Position numbers and translations under genes: made by a program. The notes under the pieces are model-generated. The model was not told the DNA's origin, made no database searches, and saw only the letters and a program-made list of their open reading frames with translations. A DNA stretch of 14,353 bases from an uncultured Collinsella sp. (GTDB lineage: Bacteria; Actinomycetota; Coriobacteriia; Coriobacteriales; Coriobacteriaceae): NCBI GenBank assembly GCA_902478365.1, contig CABSKX010000056.1:1-14353 (forward strand), written 5' to 3'. Shown one piece after another: positions 1-6,451 of this stretch (position 1 is its first letter; each line of letters opens with the position of its first letter).

Positions 1-1134
1 GTCGTCGGGGGTTACCAGCTCGTCCTCGTGTGTGCGCTTGTTGTAATGGTGGCGCAAGACGGGCTCAAACAGGTGCAGGTGCTTGGCGAAGGCCGCCGAG
101 CCAATGGCGAGCACGACAAAGATGAGCACGCGCGTGGGCACCTCGACCTGATTGATCGCGGCGGCGCCGGCCGAAAGCATGATGCACCAGGCGTAGATGA
201 GCAGCACGGCCTGCTTTTGGTTGTAACCCTCCTGAATGAGGCGGTGGTGGATGTGGCCCTTGTCGGCCTGTCCGATGCTAATGTGGGCGCGCTTGCGACG
301 CACGATGGCGCTGAACGTGTCGATGATGGGCACGCCTGCCACGATGAGCGGGATGATGAGTGAGGTGAGCGCGGCGGTGCGGCTCACGTTGAGCAGCGAG
401 ATGGAGCCCAAGGCGAAGCCCAACAGCAGCGACCCCGAGTCGCCCAAGAAGATGCTCGCAGGGTTGAAGTTGTAATGCAGAAAAGCCACGCACGAGCCAA
501 AGAGCGCGATGGAGAGCGCGGCGGCGTCGATACGGCCCGAAAGCATGGCCATCGTGAACATGGTGAACGATGCGATGCCGCAAATGCCCGTGGCCAGGCC
601 GTCGAGGCCGTCGATGAGGTTGATGATGTTGGTGAACGCCACCAGGTAGATCACGGTGATGGGGTAGGCGAGCCAGCCAAGCATGATATCGCCAGGGGCA
701 AACGGGTTGACGATGACGCCGATGCGCAGGCCGCCCACGCAGGCGATGAGCGCGGCGAGGACCTGACCTGTCAGCTTTTGCTTGGGCTTGAGCTGGTAGA
801 CGTCGTCGATTGCGCCGGTCGCAAAGATGACGGTAAAAGAAAGCGCCAGTAAGGGGTAGCTGATGTGCAAGAGGGGATGAGGCACCAAAACGGGCGGCCA
901 GCCCAGGTACCAGGTGCCTAGGATCTGCACAATGCAGGCGACGACGAGGCCCAAAAAGACCGCCGTGCCGCCCATGCGCGGGATGGGTTTAGTGTTGATG
1001 CGGCGCTTGGAAGGATAGTCGACGGCGTCGAGCTTGATTGCCAGGCGCTTGACCAGGGGCACCGCAAGGAAGGTCGTGATAAAAGCCGCGACCGCCACGC
1101 AAAGGTACGGTATGAAGCTCGTGGAGGAAGCCAT
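1..1134 (-). CDS. wecA: Undecaprenyl-phosphate GlcNAc-1-phosphate transferase, WecA/TagO family (3' end outside window)
   Basis: Integral membrane enzyme that transfers a sugar-1-phosphate (usually GlcNAc) from a UDP-sugar to undecaprenyl phosphate, the first step of lipid-linked wall glycopolymer synthesis. Read on the minus strand from ATG at 1134, the frame stays open for 378 codons to the window edge. Family marks, in order: PIPRMGG (residues 50-56), the metal-binding pair DD (110-111) followed by LKPKQKLTGQ, NIINLIDGLDGL (169-180), FLGDSGS (229-235) and the HIHH motif (294-297), all between hydrophobic membrane segments. HIHH separates WecA/TagO from MraY. Typical members have 350-380 residues, so little is missing. 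The start has no strong ribosome binding site, and an in-frame TTG lies slightly upstream. TagO- and WecA-type roles cannot be told apart here. Confidence 0.93.
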   Translation of the reverse strand, partial: MASSTSFIPYLCVAVAAFITTFLAVPLVKRLAIKLDAVDYPSKRRINTKPIPRMGGTAVFLGLVVACIVQILGTWYLGWPPVLVPHPLLHISYPLLALSFTVIFATGAIDDVYQLKPKQKLTGQVLAALIACVGGLRIGVIVNPFAPGDIMLGWLAYPITVIYLVAFTNIINLIDGLDGLATGICGIASFTMFTMAMLSGRIDAAALSIALFGSCVAFLHYNFNPASIFLGDSGSLLLGFALGSISLLNVSRTAALTSLIIPLIVAGVPIIDTFSAIVRRKRAHISIGQADKGHIHHRLIQEGYNQKQAVLLIYAWCIMLSAGAAAINQVEVPTRVLIFVVLAIGSAAFAKHLHLFEPVLRHHYNKRTHEDELVTPDD

Positions 1135-1374
1135 GAATCGAAAAACCGCCAAGCGTCGAAGGAAAAGGTCAAAGGACGCTACGCGCAAAAGAGCATAGCT
1201 GACCCATGATACTCGACCGAGGGGGTGCGGGGGTTTGCGCCGTGCGATTATCACGCGCTTACCAGATATTGGAATGTTGACGGGGGGTCTGCCGAGTGCC
1301 GTTGGGTGTCATACGGGATCTGCGATGGCAATTTTTGGCAAAATCGGCAAAAGAAAACCACCCCCCACGTTACG
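1135..1374. other. Non-coding leader of the wecA-like gene
   Basis: No convincing gene is visible. The short frame at 1225-1431 on the plus strand has no ribosome binding site and runs into the RNA candidate on the other strand. This stretch presumably holds the minus-strand promoter and leader of the wecA-like gene. A TGATAAT-like -10 (minus strand, about 1248-1254) is present, but no good -35 goes with it. Confidence 0.4.
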
Positions 1375-1553
1375 AAAATGAACCCACCTAAAACAGGTGG
1401 GTGCCCTCATCGACCGTTCCAGCGTCCTTAACAACGAAGGATACCTGTACTAAGTACGACTGTGTGGGCTCCCTAAATAAACGCGACGGTTCACCCAGTT
1501 GCTCCGCGGGGGGCGGAATACCTACATCATAAAGCGGCACTTTGTTGATTCCA
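1375..1553 (-). ncRNA. ssrS: Structured RNA candidate, possibly 6S RNA
   Basis: On the minus strand GTGCC (1540-1536) can pair with GGCAC (1405-1401), closing a domain of about 140 nt. Inside are local hairpins: TCCGC/GCGGA (1517-1513 with 1507-1503), GTAC/GTAC (1457-1454 with 1450-1447) and TCCTT/AAGGA (1441-1437 with 1429-1425). An intrinsic-terminator-like hairpin follows at once, ACCCACCT/AGGTGGGT with a 5-nt loop (1402-1382), then a short TTTT run (1378-1375). A closed rod with a large internal bubble, 160-190 nt long and ending in a CCCACC hairpin, resembles Gram-positive 6S RNA, which binds RNA polymerase holoenzyme. The 6S call is from memory of the family. The 5' end is approximate, and no clear minus-strand promoter was found. 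Confidence 0.5.
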
Positions 1554-1556
1554 GTC

Positions 1557-1585
1557 TTGACATTACAAAATTCGTGTCGGACGAT
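1557..1585 (+). promoter_or_regulatory. Candidate promoter of the radical SAM gene
   Basis: A perfect -35 TTGACA (1557-1562) is followed after 17 nt by GACGAT (1580-1585), a weak -10 matching three of six consensus bases. It lies about 85 nt upstream of the start at 1670 and just beyond the 5' side of the minus-strand RNA candidate, so the two transcription units would diverge here. Confidence 0.4.
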
Positions 1586-1669
1586 TACGGCGCCTTGGGC
1601 TTGGAGCCGTCTGTGTGGTCCAGGCCTTTACGTTTGAGCTGCTGAATCGTTGTTTTGGAGCATGTTTTT

Positions 1670-2614
1670 ATGCCGACGTCGTTGACCGAACTTTTTTCGC
1701 CCGCCTGCCATTTGTGTCCACGCCGTTGCGGCTCGGCACGCGACGAGGGCGCGCATGGCGTGTGCGGCGCCGACAACACGCTTAAGGTGGCCCGCGCGGC
1801 GCTCCATATGTGGGAGGAGCCGCCCATTTCGGGCGAGGCTGGCTCGGGCACGATTTTCTTTAGCGGCTGCTCGCTCAAATGCGTCTACTGCCAAAACCAC
1901 GAGATCTCGACGGGCAATTTCGGTCTTGAGATTACGCCCCAGCGTTTGGTCGAGATTATGCTGGAGCTGCAGGACCAGGGTGCCAACAACATCAACCTGG
2001 TGACTGCGACGCATTATGCTCACCTGCTGCCGTCCGCGATTGCCGCAGCGCGGGAGCGCGGGCTGGACATCCCGATCGTCTACAACACGAGCGGCTATGA
2101 GCGGGCGAGTGCCGTGGCGGCGCTCGGCGATCTGGTCGATGTGTGGCTTACCGACTTTAAATATGCCGATGCGGGGCTTGCGCAGTCGCTCTCTCATATT
2201 CAGGACTACCCGCGTGTGGCCGTGTCGGGCCTGGCTCAGATGGCGCGCGAGATTAAGCGCCGCGGGGGAGAGCTGGTGGACGACGAGGGGCTTATGAAGC
2301 GCGGCATCATCGTGCGTCACCTGGTGTTGCCGGGTCATGCAGACGATTCATGTCGCGTGCTGGACTTGGTGTGGCAGACGGTGGGCGACGTGCCGATTTC
2401 GGTCATGAACCAGTACACGCCCAATGCGCTCATGCACGAACAGGGCGGCGACCTGGCACGCGCCGTGACGCGCGAGGAGTACGAGCAGGTGCTCGACCAT
2501 GCCGACGACCTGGGCTTTACGACGATGTTTTGGCAAGAAGGCGGCGCAGTGGACGAGAGCTTTACCCCGGCGTTCGACACCACCGGCGTTCTTACTAGTG
2601 CCCAAACCAGATAA
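1670..2614 (+). CDS. PflX-like radical SAM protein (COG1313 type)
   Basis: Cytoplasmic [4Fe-4S]/S-adenosylmethionine radical enzyme of 314 residues, related to pyruvate formate-lyase activating enzymes. The cluster motif C67-x3-C71-x2-C74 (FSGCSLKCVYCQN) is intact. An N-terminal cysteine group (C13, C16, C20, C32; HLCPRRC then VCG) is typical of the PflX branch and may bind another metal or cluster. Later motifs VYNTSGYE and VWLTDFKYAD fit the radical SAM barrel. ATG at 1670 is chosen because TTGGAG (1655-1660) lies 9 nt upstream; an in-frame TTG at 1655 would add five residues but has no such site. No glycyl-radical enzyme is nearby, so its substrate is unknown. The gene probably stands alone: a repeat and then the promoter of a tRNA gene follow. 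Confidence 0.88.
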   Translation: MPTSLTELFSPACHLCPRRCGSARDEGAHGVCGADNTLKVARAALHMWEEPPISGEAGSGTIFFSGCSLKCVYCQNHEISTGNFGLEITPQRLVEIMLELQDQGANNINLVTATHYAHLLPSAIAAARERGLDIPIVYNTSGYERASAVAALGDLVDVWLTDFKYADAGLAQSLSHIQDYPRVAVSGLAQMAREIKRRGGELVDDEGLMKRGIIVRHLVLPGHADDSCRVLDLVWQTVGDVPISVMNQYTPNALMHEQGGDLARAVTREEYEQVLDHADDLGFTTMFWQEGGAVDESFTPAFDTTGVLTSAQTR

Positions 2615-2740
2615 TTTGGGACGGGGCTCTTTGAGTAGTCTTTTTGGGACGGGGCTGTTTTAGCTACCCCTGCCGCTGTTCGGTCAAACCGTTCGCGTTG
2701 CCTGTCGGGGTAGCTAAAACAGCCCCGTCCCAAAAAGACT
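2615..2740. repeat. Perfect 34-bp inverted repeat with a GGGACGGGG core
   Basis: The left arm (2637-2670) and right arm (2707-2740) are exact reverse complements over 34 bp, separated by 36 nt. The loop holds a small hairpin, CGGT-caa-ACCG. The 14-mer TTTGGGACGGGGCT occurs at 2615-2628, again at 2643-2656 inside the left arm, and inverted at 2721-2734. The element starts right after the radical SAM stop and ends 12 bp before the tRNA promoter. No T-run follows the hairpin on the plus strand, so it is not a classical terminator in that direction. It is likely a small non-autonomous, REP- or MITE-like element. Confidence 0.85.
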
Positions 2741-2752
2741 GGGTATTGGGCG

Positions 2753-2780
2753 TTGACAGTTGGCGAGCCGTAGGTAAAAT
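2753..2780 (+). promoter_or_regulatory. tRNA-Ala promoter
   Basis: A perfect -35 TTGACA (2753-2758), a 16-nt spacer and a near-consensus -10 TAAAAT (2775-2780) lie 13 nt before the mature tRNA 5' end. Transcription would start only a few bases before the tRNA. Confidence 0.8.
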
Positions 2781-2793
2781 ATCAACTTGTCCT

Positions 2794-2866
2794 GGGGACG
2801 TAGCTCAGTTGGGAGAGCGCTGCCGTCGCATGGCAGAGGCCGAGGGTTCGACTCCCTTCGTCTCCA
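2794..2866 (+). tRNA. tRNA-Ala (anticodon CGC)
   Basis: A complete 73-nt cloverleaf. The acceptor stem is GGGGACG/CGTCTCC, with the third pair being the G-U wobble that identifies alanine tRNAs. The D stem is GCTC/GAGC, the anticodon stem CTGCC/GGCAG with loop GTCGCAT (anticodon CGC at 2827-2829), and the T arm is GAGGG-TTCGACT-CCCTT. It decodes GCG, a codon expected to be common in this GC-rich genome. The 3' CCA is not encoded (CCC follows the discriminator A), so CCA must be added enzymatically. It forms its own unit between a strong promoter and a terminator. Confidence 0.95.
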
Positions 2867-2880
2867 CCCTTGGATTTGAT

Positions 2881-2912
2881 AAGCCGCTGACATTGTGTCG
2901 GCGGCTTTTTTT
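2881..2912 (+). terminator. Intrinsic terminator after tRNA-Ala
   Basis: AAGCCGCTGAC (2881-2891) pairs with GTCGGCGGCTT (2897-2907), 11 bp with one G-T wobble and a 5-nt loop. Seven T residues follow (2906-2912). It lies 14 nt past the tRNA and 19 nt before the next gene. Confidence 0.9.
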
Positions 2913-2931
2913 AAAAAGAAAGGGCTGTACT

Positions 2932-3402
2932 ATGGCCGAGCTTGAGTCCCAACCACTGTCTGCCGAGGAGCGCGCCGAGTTGGAAGAGCTCCGCGCCGAG
3001 AAGGCTCGTCGCGAGGCCCAGGAAGAGGCGCGCCGCGAGCGTGAGGAGCTGGCCGCCCTGCGTGCCGAGCGCGAGAAGGCCGAGGAGGCCGCTGCGAAGG
3101 TTGCATCCGAGCCTGCGCCCGCGCCCAAGCCCGCGCCTGCGCCCAAGCCCGCCGCCGCGAAGCCCGCGCCCGCCGCACCCAAACCTCAGCCCAAAAAAGC
3201 CGCTCACCCCAAGCCCGTCGAGCCCAAACCGAGCCGTGACGAGATGACCTTTGCCCAGCGCATGGTCACCTCCAAGGAGCCTACGGCCGAGGGCGAGATC
3301 CCCGGCATGGCTCCGGCTCAAAAAATCATCATCGTGCTCGCCCTCATCGCGTTTATCGTCTTTATGGTTTACACGATCACGGGCAGCATGGGCCTGGTTT
3401 AA
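2932..3402 (+). CDS. Coiled-coil, Pro/Ala/Lys-rich protein with C-terminal membrane anchor (function unknown)
   Basis: 156 residues, not assigned to a named family. Residues 10-60 are a charged Glu/Arg/Ala helix with heptad-like spacing (LEELRAEKARREAQEEARRE), probably a coiled coil. Residues 60-100 are Pro-Ala-Lys repeats (PAPAPKPAPAPKPAAAKPAP), encoded in part by an imperfect 18-bp tandem repeat at 3112-3147. Residues 131-149 are one hydrophobic segment (IIIVLALIAFIVFMVYTIT), and seven residues end the protein. There is no signal peptide, so the N-terminal part should face the cytoplasm with the tail in the membrane. ATG 2932 follows AAAGGG by 8 nt; the frame is open further upstream only across the tRNA and repeat, which is not a real extension. 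A linker or scaffold role at the membrane is a guess. Confidence 0.8.
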   Translation: MAELESQPLSAEERAELEELRAEKARREAQEEARREREELAALRAEREKAEEAAAKVASEPAPAPKPAPAPKPAAAKPAPAAPKPQPKKAAHPKPVEPKPSRDEMTFAQRMVTSKEPTAEGEIPGMAPAQKIIIVLALIAFIVFMVYTITGSMGLV

Positions 3403-3484
3403 CCGACTTGCATTGGGCGTCATGCCCGCACGCCCGCTTTGCCCAACCCTCAACCTCTGCACAACGCATCCGAAAGGTCGCCCC

Positions 3485-4990
3485 ATGGCTTTGACCGACA
3501 TCTCGCATCCTACCGACATCGCAATGCTCACCGATCTGTACGAACTCACTATGGCCCAGGGCCTGTGGGAGAGCGGCAAGGCCAATGAGCAGGGCTGCTT
3601 TACGGCGTTTTACCGCGACCATCCCTTTGGCAGCGCGTATGCCGTCATGTGCGGCACCGCCGAGCTGCCCGAGCTTGTCGAGAACCTGCGCTTTACGCCC
3701 GAGGACATCGACTATCTAGCTTCGCTCCAGGCTCCGGCCGGCGGCGCGATGTTTAAGCCTGCATTCCTCGACTACCTGCGCAACTTCCGTGCGCACGTGA
3801 ATATCGACGCCGTGCCCGAGGGCGAGCTCGTGTTTCCGCGCGAGCCCATGGTGCGCGTCACCGGCCCGTCGCTGGAGTGTCAGCTGCTCGAGACCGCGCT
3901 GCTCAACATCGTCGGCTTCCAGACGCTTGTTGCCACCAAGACGGCACGTGTGGTACTGGCCGCCGATGGTCGACCCGTCGCCGAGTTTGGCCTGCGCCGT
4001 GCCCAGGGTCCCGATGGCGGCCTGGCCGTCGCGCGCGCGAGCTACGTTGCCGGCTGTTCCTCTACGTCTAATGTGCTCGCCGGTCGCCGCTACGGTATTC
4101 CCGTCTTTGGCACGCATGCGCACAGCTGGGTGATGAGCTTCGATTCCGAGCTCGAGGCCTTCCGCGCCTTTGCCAAGTCGAGCCCCAAGAACTGTACGCT
4201 GCTCATCGACACCTACGACGTGCGCGAGGGCTGCGAACATGCCATTACGGTCGCCAAGGAGATGGAGGCGGTGGGCGAGCGCCTGTCGGCTATTCGCATC
4301 GATTCGGGCGACCTCGCCAAGCTGTCCAAGTATGTCCGCGGCCGTTTCGATGCTGAGGGCCTGCCCTATGTGGGGATTTCGGTCTCCAACGACCTGGACG
4401 AGTACACGATCCAGTCGCTGCTCGACCAGGGCGCGCCCATCGATAGCTTTGGCGTGGGCACCAAGCTCGCGACCTGCTACGATCAGCCGGCGTTGGGCGG
4501 CGTGTACAAGCTTTCGGCCCGCCGCGCGAGCGACGCGGAGCCGTGGACGCCGGTGGTGAAGCTTTCCGAGCAGCCCTACAAGCGCACGATCCCCGGCGTG
4601 CAGCGCGTGCGCCGTTATTACGATGGCTTTGGCGGCCCGGTCTGCGACATGATCTATGACGAGGACCATCTGGCAGGGGAGGGCGCCGCGCGCGGCAATA
4701 CCCTTGTGGCCGTGAACGATGCCGCCTTGGTGACCGATGTGTCCGAGCTTGAGTATCGCGAGCTGCTGGTGCCGATTGTGCGCGACGGCAGCGCGGTGGC
4801 TCCGCGTGAGGGCATCGAGGATGCGCGCGAGCGCTGTGCTTGGGCGCTCGATCATCTGGATGCTGCATACAAGCGTTTTCTGTATCCGCAGACCTACGTG
4901 GTGGGCATGGAGCAGGGCCTGGCTCGGGTACGCGACGAGCTCGTGCGCAAGAACATGGCTGCGGCTTCGGCCTTCCCCTGGGCAAAATGA
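3485..4990 (+). CDS. pncB: Nicotinate phosphoribosyltransferase
   Basis: Cytoplasmic NAD-salvage enzyme that joins nicotinate to 5-phosphoribosyl-1-pyrophosphate with ATP use, giving nicotinate mononucleotide. 501 residues, in the family range. Visible motifs: N-terminal LTDLYELTMAQ (15-25), EFGLRRAQGPDGG (167-179), GTHAHSWVM (209-217) containing the conserved histidine His213 expected to be phosphorylated, IRIDSGDL (270-277) for phosphoribosyl binding, and FGVGTKL. GAAAGG (3472-3477), 7 nt before ATG 3485, fixes the start; the frame is open upstream but overlaps the end of the preceding gene. The stop codon lies inside the left arm of a hairpin repeat, and proB follows after 80 nt, so the two may be co-transcribed. 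Confidence 0.95.
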   Translation: MALTDISHPTDIAMLTDLYELTMAQGLWESGKANEQGCFTAFYRDHPFGSAYAVMCGTAELPELVENLRFTPEDIDYLASLQAPAGGAMFKPAFLDYLRNFRAHVNIDAVPEGELVFPREPMVRVTGPSLECQLLETALLNIVGFQTLVATKTARVVLAADGRPVAEFGLRRAQGPDGGLAVARASYVAGCSSTSNVLAGRRYGIPVFGTHAHSWVMSFDSELEAFRAFAKSSPKNCTLLIDTYDVREGCEHAITVAKEMEAVGERLSAIRIDSGDLAKLSKYVRGRFDAEGLPYVGISVSNDLDEYTIQSLLDQGAPIDSFGVGTKLATCYDQPALGGVYKLSARRASDAEPWTPVVKLSEQPYKRTIPGVQRVRRYYDGFGGPVCDMIYDEDHLAGEGAARGNTLVAVNDAALVTDVSELEYRELLVPIVRDGSAVAPREGIEDARERCAWALDHLDAAYKRFLYPQTYVVGMEQGLARVRDELVRKNMAAASAFPWAK

Positions 4991-5019
4991 TCCGAAGGGG
5001 ACGGAGGAAAACGGATCAT
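4987..5019 (+). repeat. GGGGAC hairpin repeat overlapping the pncB stop
   Basis: ATGATCCG (4987-4994) is complementary to CGGATCAT (5012-5019), an 8-bp stem around AAGGGGACGGAGGAAAA. The left arm includes the pncB TGA. A related, decayed copy lies after argS at 13984-14020 and shares GGGGACGGAGGAAAACGGAT exactly. The hairpin may mark the pncB 3' end, but it has only a weak T-run and may not end transcription. Confidence 0.75.
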
Positions 5020-5070
5020 ATTCTCGTTCACCCGTTCGCCCGCTCGCTCAACATTCGATTGGTTTGACGT

Positions 5071-6198
5071 ATGACGACTTCTCATAAAACGATGGTGGTA
5101 AAGATCGGCTCGTCCACGGTGGTGGGTGCCGACGGTAAGGTCAACCGTGCGTTTATCGGTGGCCTGGCCGATCAGGCCGCGGCCCTGCGCAAGCTCGGCT
5201 GGCGCTTGGTCGTGGTGAGCTCCGGCGCCATTGCTTGCGGCTATCCCGTGCTGGGCTTCGACCGCAAACCGGTTGGCGATCTGCCGAGCCTGCAGGCCTG
5301 CGCCTCGGCCGGCCAGTGCATCATCTCGTCGGCCTACGACGAGGAGTTCCATGCGCGCGACCTACTCACCTCGCTCGTGCTGCTCACGCGCCATGACACG
5401 GCGCGCCGTACGTCCTACCTGCACGCGCGCGACGCTTTGCTTCGCCTGGTGGAGCTGGGCGTGGTGCCGGTCGTCAACGAAAACGACACCGTTACCGTCG
5501 ACGAGATCAAGTTCGGCGACAACGACACGCTGGCTGCGCTCGTGAGCTGCCTGGTTTCTGCCGATCTGTGCGTGACGCTTTCGGACATTGACGGCCTCTA
5601 CACCGCCAATCCGCATGAGGACCCGACGGCCGAGTTTGTCCCGGTCGTGCATAAGATCGATGCCAAGATTATCGCCTCGGCGGGCGATTCTTCAACGTCG
5701 GTGGGCACCGGCGGCATGATCACCAAGATCCGCGCGAGCCGCATTTTGATGACGGCCGGCATTCAGAGCGTGATTTGCTCGGGCGAGGAGCCCGATGCGC
5801 TCGTGCGCTTGGCCCGTGGCGAGAGCGTGGGAACCCTGTTCGATCCGCCGGCGGAGCGCCTGGACATTGCGCCCCGCAAGCTGTGGATCGCGCTAGGCGA
5901 CAAGGCGCATGGTTCGGTGACGGTTGACGACGGTGCCGCGAAGGCTCTGGTCAGCCGTGGCTCGTCCTTGCTCGCGGTGGGTATTCGCCAGGTCGATGGA
6001 GAGTTTGCCGAGGGCGATGTGCTCGATGTGTGCGACCCGAGCGGTATGGTTGTCGCCCGCGGTATCGCCGAGGCCGATTCGGACGTGCTGGAGCTTGCTG
6101 CCGGCCGCCGCCAGGACCAGATCGCCAGCAACCGCCTGCTGGCAGACCTGGCCGAGAAGCCCGCGATCCATCGAGACAACTTAATTGTCTTCGCCTAA
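5071..6198 (+). CDS. proB: Glutamate 5-kinase
   Basis: First enzyme of proline synthesis: ATP-dependent phosphorylation of glutamate to gamma-glutamyl phosphate, in the cytoplasm, usually inhibited by proline. 375 residues. The amino-acid kinase domain shows VVKIGSS (9-15), VVVSSGAIACG (47-57), PVVNENDTV (133-141), FGDNDTLAALV (148-158) and LSDIDGLYTANP (170-181), then SVGTGGMITKI (210-220). A C-terminal PUA domain (about 270-350) follows, as in the long ProB form. No good ribosome binding site precedes ATG 5071; ATG 5092, just before the first kinase strand, also lacks one. Its partner proA lies 1.8 kb away, separated by an oppositely oriented peptidase gene, so they are not in one operon here. 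Confidence 0.95.
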   Translation: MTTSHKTMVVKIGSSTVVGADGKVNRAFIGGLADQAAALRKLGWRLVVVSSGAIACGYPVLGFDRKPVGDLPSLQACASAGQCIISSAYDEEFHARDLLTSLVLLTRHDTARRTSYLHARDALLRLVELGVVPVVNENDTVTVDEIKFGDNDTLAALVSCLVSADLCVTLSDIDGLYTANPHEDPTAEFVPVVHKIDAKIIASAGDSSTSVGTGGMITKIRASRILMTAGIQSVICSGEEPDALVRLARGESVGTLFDPPAERLDIAPRKLWIALGDKAHGSVTVDDGAAKALVSRGSSLLAVGIRQVDGEFAEGDVLDVCDPSGMVVARGIAEADSDVLELAAGRRQDQIASNRLLADLAEKPAIHRDNLIVFA

Positions 6199-6212
6199 CG
6201 GGTCGACGCTGC

Positions 6213-6312
6213 GCGCCGCCCAGAGCGACAATTTGTCATTCAAAAGGCGAGGCATGACCATCAGGTCTATGCCTCGCCTTTTTCATGCCAACTTGTTCGC
6301 TCTGGGCGGCGC
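6213..6312. repeat. Nested inverted repeat (about 100 bp) after proB
   Basis: The outer arms GCGCCGCCCAGAGCGA (6213-6228) and TCGCTCTGGGCGGCGC (6297-6312) are a perfect 16-bp inverted repeat. They can extend inward by ACAA/TTGT with one bulged base. They enclose a second, independent hairpin at 6242-6283, which is the terminator. The whole could fold as one long stem or cruciform. Confidence 0.8.
6242..6283 (+). terminator. Terminator after proB
   Basis: AAAAGGCGAGGCAT (6242-6255) pairs with ATGCCTCGCCTTTT (6269-6282). The stem then continues with GACC/GGTC around an ATCA loop with one bulged T. A five-T run (6279-6283) ends it. The A-run on the other side lets it work in both directions, so it could also insulate the convergent hydrolase gene. 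Confidence 0.88.
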
Positions 6313-6400
6313 TCGCTTCTTTTGTTCGACCTACGATACAAAGCCACTCGCTTAGGGGCGTTTTCGCTTTCCGTCCTCTTTCTGCAATGACTTCATTAAC

Positions 6401-6450
6401 CTGGCACTTGGGGACGTTCCTTATGTGCCGGCAGGTGGGGACACTCCTTC
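6401..6450 (+). repeat. REP-like element with two GGGGAC cores
   Basis: CTGGCAC (6401-6407) can pair with GTGCCGG (6425-6431), one G-T pair included, around a loop containing GGGGACGTTCCTT. A second similar unit, GGGGACACTCCTT, follows (6437-6449), so GGGGAC occurs at 6410-6415 and 6437-6442. The element ends one base before the stop codon of the hydrolase on the minus strand. Confidence 0.65.
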
Positions 6451-6451
6451 G

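Noticed and set aside
28..852. Plus-strand open frames opposite the wecA-like gene
   Set aside because: Low-complexity His/Asp/Gly-rich shadows; the minus strand encodes a clear WecA/TagO protein.
2644..2931. N-terminal extension of the coiled-coil membrane protein
   Set aside because: It would run through the inverted repeat, tRNA and terminator. A ribosome binding site precedes ATG 2932.
3716..4855. Long minus-strand open frame opposite pncB
   Set aside because: Shadow frame; PncB motifs on the plus strand are unambiguous.
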